From the NCBI GenBank assembly GCA_024516035.1, contig CM044955.1:41390556-41454555 (forward strand): a stretch of 64,000 nt of DNA, given 5' to 3'. The first letter of the stretch is position 1. The number at the start of each line of letters is the position of its first letter. This DNA is from Bactericera cockerelli (taxonomy: Eukaryota; Arthropoda; Insecta; Hemiptera; Triozidae). The notes under the pieces are model-generated. The model was not told the DNA's origin. It worked only from the letters and a program-made list of their open reading frames with translations, and did not search any database. Shown here in pieces: positions 1 to 10,523 of this stretch. Position numbers and translations under genes: made by a program.

Positions 1-553
1 TTATCACTTGGTAGAAGATTCCTCAAATTTAAACCCACCTGATGCTAACTATTCCTAAACTAACCCGGACTATGTAAGGTAAAAATATTAATAAAAAGTA
101 AAAATTGAGTCGATTAACGATAAAATATGGAGATACAATAGTAGGATAGTATAATTATTATTATAAAAAAGTATGATAGCATGTAAAAAAGTATAATATT
201 ATTATTGAAGCATGGATTTGACCAAGCATTATTAGTCAACGTGGTTACGGCGCCGGTGCTAGGCTTGTAATGTAAACAATCTTGCGCATGGATCCGTGAT
301 TTGTGGAGTCGGATCCCATTCAATGTTTCCTCATCTATTTGAGTATGTGACCGCGTAGTTATAATGTTATAAGGGGGTAGGAAAGTCCATCTATCTGTAT
401 TTTAATAAAATTACTAAAATAAAATAAACTAATTAAAAATCAAGTAGTAAAATTTATTATTGTTGACTCATAGATTATCTTAGTTTCTTAGTTATTGACA
501 CCACACCCATGATTTTTTCTTTCTTTTTAAAACTAAATGCTACTTCATTCCAG

Positions 554-3500
554 ATTGCCAACAAGTGCAACATCCACACAACAATCGGTATTGACCTGGT
601 GGCGATGTGTGTCAACGACATCCTGGCCCATGGGGCTGAACCACTCTTCTTCCTGGATTACTTTGCCACGGGCCATCTGGACGTGAATGTAGGCACTGCC
701 GTAGTGGAGGGTATTGCCCAGGGGTGCTCTCTAGCGGGATGTGCCCTTGTAGGTAAGTCTCTAGTGGATGTGTGGGCACTGCCGTGGTGGAGGGTATTGC
801 CCAGGGGTGCTCTCTAGCGGGATGTGCCCTTGTAGGTAAGTCTCTAGTGGATGTGTGGGCACTGCCGTGGTGGAGGGTATTGCCCAGGGGTGCTCTCTAG
901 CGGGATGTGCCCTTGTAGGTAAGTCTCTAGTGGATGTGTGGGCACTGCCGTGGTGGAGGGTACTGCCCAGGGGTGCTCTCTAGCGGGATGTGCCCTTGTA
1001 GGTAAGTCTCTAGTGGATGTGTGGGCACTGCCGTGGTGGAGGGTATTGCCCAGGGGTGCTCTCTAGCGGGATGTGCCCTTGTAGGTAAGTCTCTAGTGGA
1101 TGTGTGGGCACTGTCGTGGTGGAGGGTATTGCCCAGGGGTGCTCTCTAGCGGGATGTGCCCTTGTAGGTAAGTCTCTAGTGGATGTGTGGGCACTGCCGT
1201 GGTGGAGGGTATTGCCCAGGGGTGCTCTCTAGCGGGATGTGCCCTTGTAGGTAAGTCTCTAGTGGATGTGTGGGCACTGCCGTGGTGGAGGGTATTGCCC
1301 AGGGGTGCTCTCTAGCGGGATGTGCCCTTGTAGGTAAGTCTCTAGTGGATGTGTGGGCACTGCCGTGGTGGAGGGTATTGTCCAGGGGTGCTCTCTAGCT
1401 ACTCTTGTAGATAATTTTCTAGTAGTTGGCATAAGTTTTTGTGACTAATGCTGTTGTTGGTGGCTCTATGTTCTTATGGAAATAGAAACAATCATTTTAA
1501 ACGTTGGCAAATCTACACACATTACAAATTCTTGCTTTGCTCAACACAAAGAAAAATCAAACTTGGTAACAGTGGTCTCTCAACTTATACTATATTTTCC
1601 TTCGACTCTCAACAGGTGGAGAAACGGCTGAACTACCCGGCCTCTACCAGCCAGGCGACTACGATCTGGCCGGCTTTGCCGTGGGGGCCGTTGAGAAATC
1701 TTCCCTCCTGCCCAAAATCAAAGACGTGGCGGCCGGTGACATAGTGATCGCTCTGCCCTCGAGTGGTATCCATAGCAACGGGTTCAGTCTGGTGAGGAAG
1801 GTCATGCAGAAAGTGGGGGCCAAGTACTGTGACATCGCTCCGTTTAGTCAAGATGGTAAGTGGGGACAAGCGGTGGTAATAATAGGCCTTGTCTCTTAGT
1901 TTTTAAATACAACATTTTAAGTCCTCATAGTAAATCTGACTCCCAGACGAGATTTTTGCTTTAGAATGGTTATTACCTATTCTTTTATTTTTTGGTTTTA
2001 ACGTCGCTTTCAATAGCATGGTGTCACATCACGACGTGGTTATTTTTAATGTAGCTTTATTTTAAATTTAACGAGGTACAATCATAGCTCTTGAGATAAA
2101 ATTGAGTAGCCTCTTTGATGAGCATAGCGTTGAGTTGAGAGGTGAATATCATTGAGAAATAAGTACCAATCTTAGATTTTGGAGTACATATATAATAAAC
2201 CACGACAATTCCCTTAGGTTTGTCACTCACCAAAACTGTGAGGTCTACAATAGTTGAACACATTTATTATTATTTATTCCGCACAGGCAAATCGTTCGGA
2301 GAAGAGCTCCTTACCCCCACCTCCATATACGTCTCTCGCGTCCTGCCCTCCCTCAAAGCCGGCAGAGTCAAAGCTTTCGCCCACATCACTGGAGGAGGTC
2401 TAGTCGAGAATATCCCTCGGGTGCTGTCCAAAAAAGTCAAAGTCCGGCTCAACGCAAGGTATGTAACTGTGGACTTGTATTTACAATCCCCGTCAATCGC
2501 GGTAGATTAGTGGTCAAGGCGTCGGTCTAGTAATCCAGAGGTCGTGGTTCGAAACCCAGCCGAAACATAACAAGTTATCCTCCAGTTTGGGATTTTGACC
2601 ACATAAAAAAAATCATCTTGGGGTTACTGCTGGAAAAATGGGACTTCCTGGTAGGGTAGTCAAAGGCGATATGATTTTACTATTTAGTTAAACCTCTGGT
2701 GAAAGAGTACAATGATTTGTACGCAGCATGTCTAAGCTTATCGAATAAATCGTGTGGGTAATCGAAAAAAATGTAGGAATTATTCTGATTCAACTTTGCA
2801 GTAGACTAAAGTCTAAAGTAAGCAAATATTACGCCAGCGTCGATGGCGCGTTGAATGCACCGGTTCTCGTTGGATCACCGAAGTTAAGCAACGTCCAGCG
2901 AGGTGAAGACTTCGTGATGCTGGCATTCCGGCCCAACCCAGGCTGGGTGAGGTTAATGTGGGTAGCAGGTTTGTGAGTTTCCTGCGAATGGAGGGTAACA
3001 CCCCCGTCGTGATATGACCATGTAGTTGAAAGCGACGTTAAACCAAAAAAAAAGCATATATTATGTGGTTTGGCATGTCCGAATATTCTATAATTTGGTA
3101 AAATCATCTTAAATTTATTATTAAACAAGTTGGATCAAGTTTTATTTACAAAATAATGACATAGAATATTTATACATACATAGATATTGAAATTAAGAAA
3201 ACAAAACTTGATGAAGGGCGGTGCTAATGCCAACGGCATTATATAAATTTCAATATTTGAGAATGGTGATATATTTAGAAGGGGTTGTTTTATGTATGGT
3301 TGTTTTATTCAACTCCCTGTTCAAGCTCTAGTTAATACTTCCTCACTGATTCATCTCCAGGTCGTGGAAGATCCACCCCGTGTTCGGCTGGTTAGCTGCT
3401 ATGGGCGGGGTCAGTGAGTCCGAAATGCTGCGCACATTCAACTGCGGCATAGGGGCGGTCCTCATCGTGAGTCCCCAGCATCATCACATGGTCCAGAGCA

Positions 3501-6500
3501 TGGTGCAGGGGGTGCAGATAGGAGTGGTGGAACCGCGGGAGTGGAACAACGAGGAACAGGTGAAATGAATCTCAAGATTAGTATTAATAACGACAATTTA
3601 ACGATAAACTTTCCAGTTGAACAGTTCAACCGTTCAACTGGAAGATGCCTTTTCTGTTCAACTGGTGGATGATTTTTAAATGCTTTATCTGTACCTATAA
3701 AAGCATTTAAAAATCATTTAAAAAAATCTTGTGCTATAATGAGCTTATAGAGCAGGGGGAATAAGGGTGCGGGAAATGAGTAAATAGAACATTAAAATAT
3801 AGTGCTAATTGCAAGAGACCATGAGCTCAGACGTAAACTACATCGTTATAACATACGTAGGTACAATACTGAAATCTAATGCCTTTTGCTTCGCTTACAT
3901 GTCACACAGGTGGAAATCGTCAATTTCGCCGAAGCGATGGAGTCTCTCATGAACCCCTACATACCGATGGTGGTAAAAAGCCGAATGGTTCAAAGAAAAC
4001 GAGTGGCAGTTCTCATTTCGGGCACGGGCACCAATTTGAAGTCCCTTCTAGAGGCGACGCTGAACAGGGGAGACATCATGATGAGTGAGATTGTGCTGGT
4101 AGTGTCGAATAAACACAACGTGGAAGGACTCAACATTGCGAGAAAAGCGGGTATTCCGACCAAAGTAAGTGAATGTTTTTTTTTTTTTTTTAATGGTAAA
4201 ACACCAGTAACTTTAAAATGTTGCAAACAAACTGTTGCAAGGTTATCGGCAGAGGAGTAATGCTTCGAAGCGTTGCAGCAATGTTTCAGTAAAGCCAACG
4301 TCGATCGCGATGGCACGTTGAATACACTCGTCAGATCACTGAAGTAAAGCAAAGTTCAGCAAGGTTGAGTCTTCAAATTGAGCACCTAGGCTCAAACCCT
4401 CGGGGTGCTGATCATTCCCTAATGTGAAATGGAGGGTATGTCCTCCGTCTCTAGTGACCCATAAGAATTCAAAGTCAAATAATGTAAGCGATATTAAGAA
4501 AAAGAAGAGAAAGAAAAAAACCCCTTTTGGTTTTGTATATGTTTTAGGAACCCACGGGATCAGCTCAGTTACCTTTGCAAAATACCTCAATTCACACAAC
4601 CACCACTAGCAATATAAGTTTTACTAAATTTCATTGCAGGTGATAGACCACAAGAACTTCGAGAGCAGAGTTAGCTTCGACATGGCACTAGATAAAGAAC
4701 TCAACAACTACGGGATTCAGCTCGTGTGTTTAGCAGGATTCATGAGAGTAAGTGAGATATCTATGTAGTTAATAATAGTAATAATAACCCTCTTTAGTGG
4801 AAGGTAACCACTATTAGGCGAGGTTAATGCTCAAAGCATTTTCTACCACCTAACTCTAAAGTTGTTAAGGTATATCTATAGAAATCAGCTTTGTGTGAGG
4901 GTGGGTGTGTTGTTCTTGCTTAATTTTTACAGCAATAAAACTCTATCTATTAGAACCTTTAGTTTTTTCTCGGTTTATCAAGGTTCAACTGTATCGATAA
5001 TTTATTATTTAGCTTATTGAACTTGTGGAAGTAGCCACCGTTGCAGAGTTAGTTAGGGCGCTAAGCAATGCACGCATGGTAACCTGGGTTCGATCCTCAG
5101 CGGGGCAGGAATTTTTCTTATCTGTACTTGGATGTAAGAGGTCCACTCCTACCTCGTGAGGAAAAATGAGACTTGTATGAGTAACGACCAGTGGCGGCAT
5201 TACCAGAGTAAAAAGAAATTACTGTAATAGAATTCGAAAAGTGAAGGAGGCTCTTAGTAATCCTGCGCTACCCAAAAAGTAATGCTTGCGCTACCCTGCG
5301 CAAATAATGTGAAGAGGCATTGTGCTTCACCACAGTCTTTTTTAAGTTATCATATTTGTGTTAATCACTTTCGTGATATCACAACTACTCAAACTCGCTT
5401 TACTAAATCTACGCTGAATCCGGGACTTGAACCACCGACCTCCAGGTTGCAAGTCCGCTGCCTTATCAATCAAGCTACTGGGGTCGGTTACTGCCAGATT
5501 GATTATGAGTGTCGCCTTCGATTTCATATTATGAAGAATCTAGAGATTTAGATTCATTAAACAGGTAAATAAATGCTTTTTCATGGATTCACCACAGATA
5601 AAATCATACATACATATTCAACTTGTGGCAGAGAGAAAGTTTCGGGAATTGTTCAGATAGTTTGACTTGTCTCCTAATATTCCAGGTACTATGCGGTGAG
5701 TTCGTGAACAGATGGCGGGGCAAGCTCATCAACATCCATCCATCTCTGCTGCCTCTGTTCAAAGGAACGCATGCGCACCGGCAGGCCATACAAGCGGGAG
5801 TTAGGGTGACGGGGTGCACAGTGCACTTTGTTGAGGTAAGAGGAACAACATAATATCGCTTTGTTTACACTGCCCGAAGGCCGGTAGAGTTCCATTATTC
5901 CAGCCCAAGATGTATTATCGGTATTTTATCGGTTGGGTGGAAGAGCTCACAGTGTGAGAATCCTGCCGTTAAAGCCATAAAAAAATATTATGTGGTCAAA
6001 ATCCCAAATGGGAGGATAACTTGTCATGTCTCGGCTGGGTTTCGAACCCACAACTTTTGGATTACCACACAGACACCCATACTGCTGAGCTGCAGGACAG
6101 GAAATGATTAATTTATATGAGAGGCTAAGAGGCAGAGTGGACTATCTGCAAAAAAAGCGTTTCGAGATAAATGGAGTTAAAGTTCAAGAGTTGCTGCTCA
6201 GGCTGTATTTACCCTAAATAACAAAGTTGGATTTTTTTGAAAGAAAAGAGATGCAAAATTTTTTTGAAACAAACTTCTTTGGATTTATTATTGTTGATTT
6301 AAAGTTATAAACGGTTAAAGATGAGACATCGCTCTGCTTTTTGAGGAATATCAGATAGTCCGCCAGTTGGTCCACATTTGTTTCAGCAGAAAACTAGTTA
6401 GTCCACTTTGAAGATGAATTATTATTTTATTGAACTAAGTCATAAGAGTCATTAGTAGGTAACGAAGTAGGTAACTATACCTAGGTCAATAAAAATATGA

Positions 6501-8670
6501 TTTTCGTTTTTGCCTTGAACAGGGTTTGAAATGTTTGAATACCAACCTTCAGCTTATTCAAATTCTTGGTAGGTACCTGCCTTTGTGAAAAAGTTTACTA
6601 TGATACCAAAGTTTCTTGGTTTACTTAGACAGAACTTGAGTCAGGGAGATTAGATAATTGATTTATTTTGAAATAATTCAGATAGGTAGGTACCCTTGAG
6701 TTTGATTATCAAAATACTAAAAATTTCATAACACAAATGAAACAAATACTCAAGTAGGTACTTACCACCAGGAACTATTTTGAGTTTCTTCAACTTGCAA
6801 CTGCTACTGTCTTCATCTTGACTACTGATACTACTTGTTGATTCACAATCACTTTGAAACAAACACTGTTCTATTAGATCAACTTTTACAACTTGAGAAC
6901 TATAACCACTCTTCGATAAAAACATTCACAAGAGAGGATCTTATCAAAAAAAAATTTGAGGATCTTATCTTATCAATAAACAATAGACTGTAACAGACTG
7001 AGGGAGAGTAATCAAATACAAAACAAAAGATTTTGACCCTGTTGTACCAGTGAGAAGTTAGCAAGGTAACCTCATTCCTAACACGTTGATAGTTGTTGTG
7101 GCGGCTCAGTAATATTATATTTTATTAAAATAAATTACTTAATAATAGGAAACATAGATAATGATACCAAAACAAGGTACACATGCCACATTTTTCTGTA
7201 AGTACCAATAATAATAAATTGACACTTGGTCCACTCTACACTCAGTTAGTCCAGTCTGCTTTTATTAAGCTTCAGTGTCAAAAATACATTAGTTGCATAC
7301 AGTTAGTCCACTAATTTCTTTACAAAAATCAGATAGTCCACTTTTCAAAATATTATTGTTATCTTGGTCCACTCTGCTTCTATAGATAGTCCACTCTGCT
7401 TTTTGTAAAGTACAATAAAAGAAAACATGGGTTTTAATAGAAGATAGTCCACTGAGTTCATTAAATAAAAAAGTTAGTCCACACCTTTGAGATGGTCCAA
7501 TCTGCTTTTTGAAAATTGGTCTAAAATGACACTTAGCCATTTTCTTTCACCTATAATTTTAATACAACACTGATGAGAAACTAGCAACCAATCTAAAAAA
7601 ATAGATCTTTTCGCGCTCTTTCCAACAAGGTATAATACAAAATATTTTCCATTTTACCACTTGGTCCGGTCTGCCTCTTAGCCTCTCATATTTCCGCGAG
7701 CGTGTGACAGGGAGAGGGACAGATACTAGGATAAAAAATTCAGTGGTGGATGGATTGCATGAGCCAGCGGACATGGCAGGTTCAAAACACTAGTTCCCAT
7801 CCAATCTGGTTTTGGATCCAAACATGGTCATATAATAATAATTATAATATATTTTAATGTTTTTTATTATGCAGTTCATGAAACATTAAGCACAATTTAC
7901 AAATGATCTTTCAAATAAAATTACATTCAAATTATTAAGACTTGAAGATAATTTAATAAAATATCATACATATAACATTACTATGATAGAAATTATCATG
8001 GCTATCCATGTTCCGCTAGCTTTTTCCGGTCCCAATCAGGCCGGGTGAGGATCATTGGCTTGTTTGCCAAAGGAATGGTGATGGGGTAAACAACCGTCGT
8101 GATATGACCGACGTTAAAGCCAAATTCGTAAACAACAAGGATTGGGTGGACGCCAATCTAGTTTAGTTGCATGTCTGCCGATTTAATTGGGATTCGTTCT
8201 GATGGCATGGGATACCTTCCGATTTTATATCGAGAAAGACTTTGAATCAATATTTTGGGGTTTGCTTTTATGGCTTTCAAGTTATACGAGTACACCTCTA
8301 GTTCTTCACATATAATAAAATAAAAGCACATTTTCTTATTTTGAATTAGAGTCTACGCTAAAATTCGTTTGATGATACAGACTACAAATGACCTCGGAGT
8401 TATTATTACTAATAACTGGTAACCTGGGCATTTATCTCCATTAGATTCATGAATAATGTTTTAAGTCACTCTTATTTTTACCAGGAATCAATAGACTCCG
8501 GTGCCATCATCTCTCAAGAGAGTGTTCCTATTTTCTCTCGCGACACCGAGGACTCACTGAGCGAACGGGTTAAAACTGCCGAGCATAAAGCTTACCCCCG
8601 AGCACTAGAACTAGTGGCGACAGAAAGGGTTAAGCTGGATTTGGACACGGGAAAGCTTGTGTGGACGTGA
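554..8670 (+). CDS. GART: GART / ade3, trifunctional purine biosynthesis protein (3' part: AIRS and GART domains)
   Basis: Partial gene; the 5' part (GARS and the start of AIRS) lies left of the window. Exons: 554-752, 1616-1855, 2287-2458, 3361-3559, 3910-4164, 4640-4747, 5686-5835 and 8485-8670 (TGA stop). All junctions are GT/AG and the phases add up. Exons 1-4 encode the AIRS (PurM-type) domain, which closes the imidazole ring of AIR; diagnostic stretches are [50 protein letters not shown] and [13 protein letters not shown]. Exons 5-8 encode the GAR transformylase (PurN-type) domain: [24 protein letters not shown], the active-site stretch [13 protein letters not shown] with THAHRQAI, and ending DTGKLVWT. 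The protein is cytosolic and catalyses steps 2, 3 and 5 of de novo purine synthesis. A possible AATAAA signal is at 8887-8892. Identity is very secure. Confidence 0.96.
672..1402 (+). repeat. 83-bp tandem repeat, eight copies, each carrying the GART exon end and splice donor
   Basis: The unit holds about 60 bases of the 3' end of the GART exon, the donor AGGTAAGT and the first ~20 intron bases. The donor GT recurs at 753, 836, 919, 1002, 1085, 1168, 1251 and 1334, an exact 83-base step. The copies are almost identical, with only single-base differences. A ninth, damaged end near 1400 has lost the donor. Reading past the first donor meets a stop at 815-817, and 83 is not a multiple of 3, so only the first donor keeps the AIRS frame. 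Confidence 0.95.
2497..2680 (+). mobile_element. tRNA-derived SINE, family A
   Basis: The head looks like a tRNA: an A-box-like stretch (GATTAGTGGTCAAGG) and a B-box (GTGGTTCGAAACCCAG). The body (ACAAGTTATCCTCCAGTTTGGG, then a dinucleotide-poor stretch ending TGGGACTTCCTGGTAGG) matches the element at 17349-17530 and, inverted, the one at 5862-6090. It lies in a GART intron. Confidence 0.7.
2831..3052 (+). mobile_element. 5S rRNA-derived SINE (SINE3-like), best copy
   Basis: The first ~110 bases follow 5S rRNA: GTTGAATGCACCGGTTCTCG, then GATCACCGAAGTTAAGCAAC (the 5S box A region), then GGTGAAGACTTCGTGATG (the box C region). This is followed by a non-5S body ending in GCGACGTTAAACC and an A run at 3044-3052. 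It is not a working 5S gene, because the box C region is altered and a foreign body follows. Related copies lie at 19394-19605 and 61235-61372 (both inverted), with older copies at 4303-4470 and about 62270-62370. Confidence 0.8.
3669..3717. repeat. Perfect 18-bp hairpin in a GART intron
   Basis: The arms at 3669-3686 and 3700-3717 are perfect inverted copies (ATGATTTTTAAATGCTTT) around a 13-base loop. Several GTTCAACTGG-like words precede it. It could be a short MITE remnant; no function is assigned. Confidence 0.6.
4303..4470 (+). mobile_element. Old, diverged 5S-derived SINE
   Basis: Carries CGTTGAATACACTCGTCAGA, GATCACTGAAGTAAAGCAAA and later AAATGGAGGGTATGTCCTCC, matching the order of parts in the copy at 2831-3052 with many changes. 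It lies in a GART intron. Confidence 0.55.
5030..5495. mobile_element. Two tRNA-like SINE pieces in a GART intron
   Basis: About 5030-5215 has a forward tRNA-like head (AGTTAGTTAGGGCGC ... CTGGGTTCGATCCTCAG) followed by a body with GGTCCACTCCTACCTCGTGA. About 5385-5495 is an inverted copy of SINE family C (GACTTGAACCACCGACCTCC, then ATCAATCAAGCTACTGGGGT); compare 10944-11104. Ends are approximate. Confidence 0.55.
5862..6090 (-). mobile_element. tRNA-derived SINE, family A, inverted
   Basis: Read on the minus strand, the region has a B-box-like GGTTTCGAACCCA complement followed by the family A body (ACAAGTTATCCTCCCATTTGG) and ends near the TTTACACTGCCCGAAGGC stretch. It is damaged and lies in the last GART intron. 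Confidence 0.55.
6116..7690. mobile_element. DNA transposon-like element with terminal inverted repeats and clustered subterminal motifs
   Basis: The ends are inverted copies: ATATGAGAGGCTAAGAGGCA at 6116-6135 and its reverse complement at 7671-7690. Inside are at least a dozen copies, in both directions, of the word AGTCCACTCTGC or close variants, packed near both ends (6138-6405 and 7229-7500). Such subterminal arrays are typical transposase-binding regions. No transposase ORF is visible, so it is probably non-autonomous. A minus ORF at 6650-6925 with a Ser/Asp-rich segment ends at a possible donor and may be an exon remnant of the parent element. It lies in the last GART intron. Confidence 0.65.
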
Positions 8671-8892
8671 GACAATTGCAACATGGGTCCAGTGATGGAC
8701 GAGCGTGATGAAAGAGTTAAAGTTCTTTTAGATCTACAGAACCCATAGGATAGGTTGAATGTTATGCCTACTTCAAATCTACAGTTTATTTAGCCTGTTT
8801 TAAAGGCAAAACTCATAAAATTCACTCGAGTGAAATAATCTCTCATTCTATATATGACAAAGCGTTATATCTAGACGAGTGTTTTTAATAAA

Positions 8893-10476
8893 TGGTCACC
8901 AGTCCGACTATGCCACTCAATTGGATATGGCTTATATTGGAGACTTCAAAAAAATTAAAGATATTAAATCCAACAATGAAAAAAACGCTCGCCTAGCGGT
9001 GCGTTTGTTAAAAAAATTAACCACCCATCAGACATGATGATGTTTAATAGGATCACACATAATGATGTCTAAATCAAAAATTCCGATGGTGTTTTATTTT
9101 ATGACTTTAATAGATAAAAAAGACTACACAAAAAATCATTTTTTAAACAAATTTTGATGGTTGTTTTATTTTTGTATATTTTTAGAGATTTTATTTGTAC
9201 CTAATAAAATCCATTGTTACATTTAAATACATGTACCTATTGTTCTTATTTGCATTTTATAAAGAAAAAGAAAAAAAAGTTATTGTAACAACTACTTTAT
9301 CATATATTATAAAATATTATCTTATCCAATTGACCTTACAACCTAGAAGTTTAAAGGACAGACATGTTTACTCTTAACCAATTAGGGTATTGTAGTACTT
9401 ATTTTTGAACAGTTCCAAATAATCTGTGCATAGACTAGGTGGGGGACTATAAAGACTACATCAACAGGAAGATGACCAGGGGCGCTGGAGGGAAGTCTTC
9501 CTTATTGATCAAAAAAATTTCCCCAGGTTTTTAAAAAAACTAATTTAGTTATAAATTTATAATTATAAGGATTTTTTAATGTAATGATGTTGATGCACAT
9601 ACTAAATTGTATTTATACTTAATAAAATGATTTTGTTATTATTATCTAAATGGGGAGACTATAAACAGGGAGATCAAGATCACCTTCTGTAACCCAACTC
9701 CAACTGGTGACCAGTCTGACTAACTGGCAGTTAATAAAATAAAGGATTTTATACATATTATGTACAATGAGTTAAACTCCTACATACAGGGTGGTGTTGG
9801 AGAAAAAACTCGCCGCCCTTAAAACTGAAGAACAGTTTGAAATTAAAAAAAAAAACGGAAAAACACATACTCCTTTATTATTAAGAAGAACCTTTTTCAA
9901 AGGTGAAATCTCTGTATGGTCTGCTGCAGGACATTTTCCAGATGTTGGGGGTAATATTCCTGCATTTGGTGATAATGTGAGTTTTCAGGTTGTTTAGTTT
10001 GATAAACAACAATTTTTAAATGTCACAAAACAAAAAATCCAGAGGTATCAAATCAGGAGACCTTAACCATTCAATACATCTGATCCATCAACCCAATAAG
10101 ATATTGGACAAAAATCATGGACAATCTTAAATAAAAAATATTTAATTAAAAATATTTAACCTTGAGAGTCCATAACTCCGGCCCTGGTTAATTTTTCAAA
10201 GTTAACCCCCCTGAACACTCCCTGATAGTGTGTGGAATTGAGACCCCCCCCCCCCCAAAAGGTTATTAAAAAAATGAAGGTTTTTTTTTTCGTTTTTCCT
10301 AATTTCGAAGTATGTAGTCTCATGTTTTTAGGAATGGATTTTTTAGCAAGTTCAAACACCTTATATATACAATAAGTTAAATTCTTTTACATGTATGTCC
10401 ACTAACTACACAAAGGTGAGCTCCAAAGATCTGTAGGTTCAGTGGGCTAGGACAAGCCAGGATTTGCTGTATTAGC
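8893..10476. other. Intergenic space between GART and BLOC1S1
   Basis: AT-rich, no convincing exon. Two short stretches near 9430-9480 and 9650-9700 resemble the 'ACTATAAACAGGGAG' repeat found complete at 25555-25765. A 68-codon plus ORF at 9791-9997 starts right after an ACAGGGTGG word and has no family I recognise. Confidence 0.6.
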
Positions 10477-10482
10477 TTTATT
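10477..10482 (-). promoter_or_regulatory. Possible BLOC1S1 polyadenylation signal
   Basis: AATAAA on the minus strand, about 42 bases after the BLOC1S1 stop codon. Confidence 0.5.
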
Positions 10483-10523
10483 TTTTCTTCACCCACTAGA
10501 AATGCCTTTTTTTTATCCCCACA

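Noticed and set aside
672..1402. CRISPR-like array
   Set aside because: The 83-bp units are contiguous with no unique spacers, in a eukaryotic gene.
2831..3052. A functional 5S rRNA gene
   Set aside because: The box C region is altered, no T-run terminator follows the 5S part, and a foreign body with an A tail is attached; repeated copies share that body.
9791..9997. 68-aa ORF as a gene
   Set aside because: No recognisable family, no splice context, and it starts beside a repeat-like ACAGGGTGG word.
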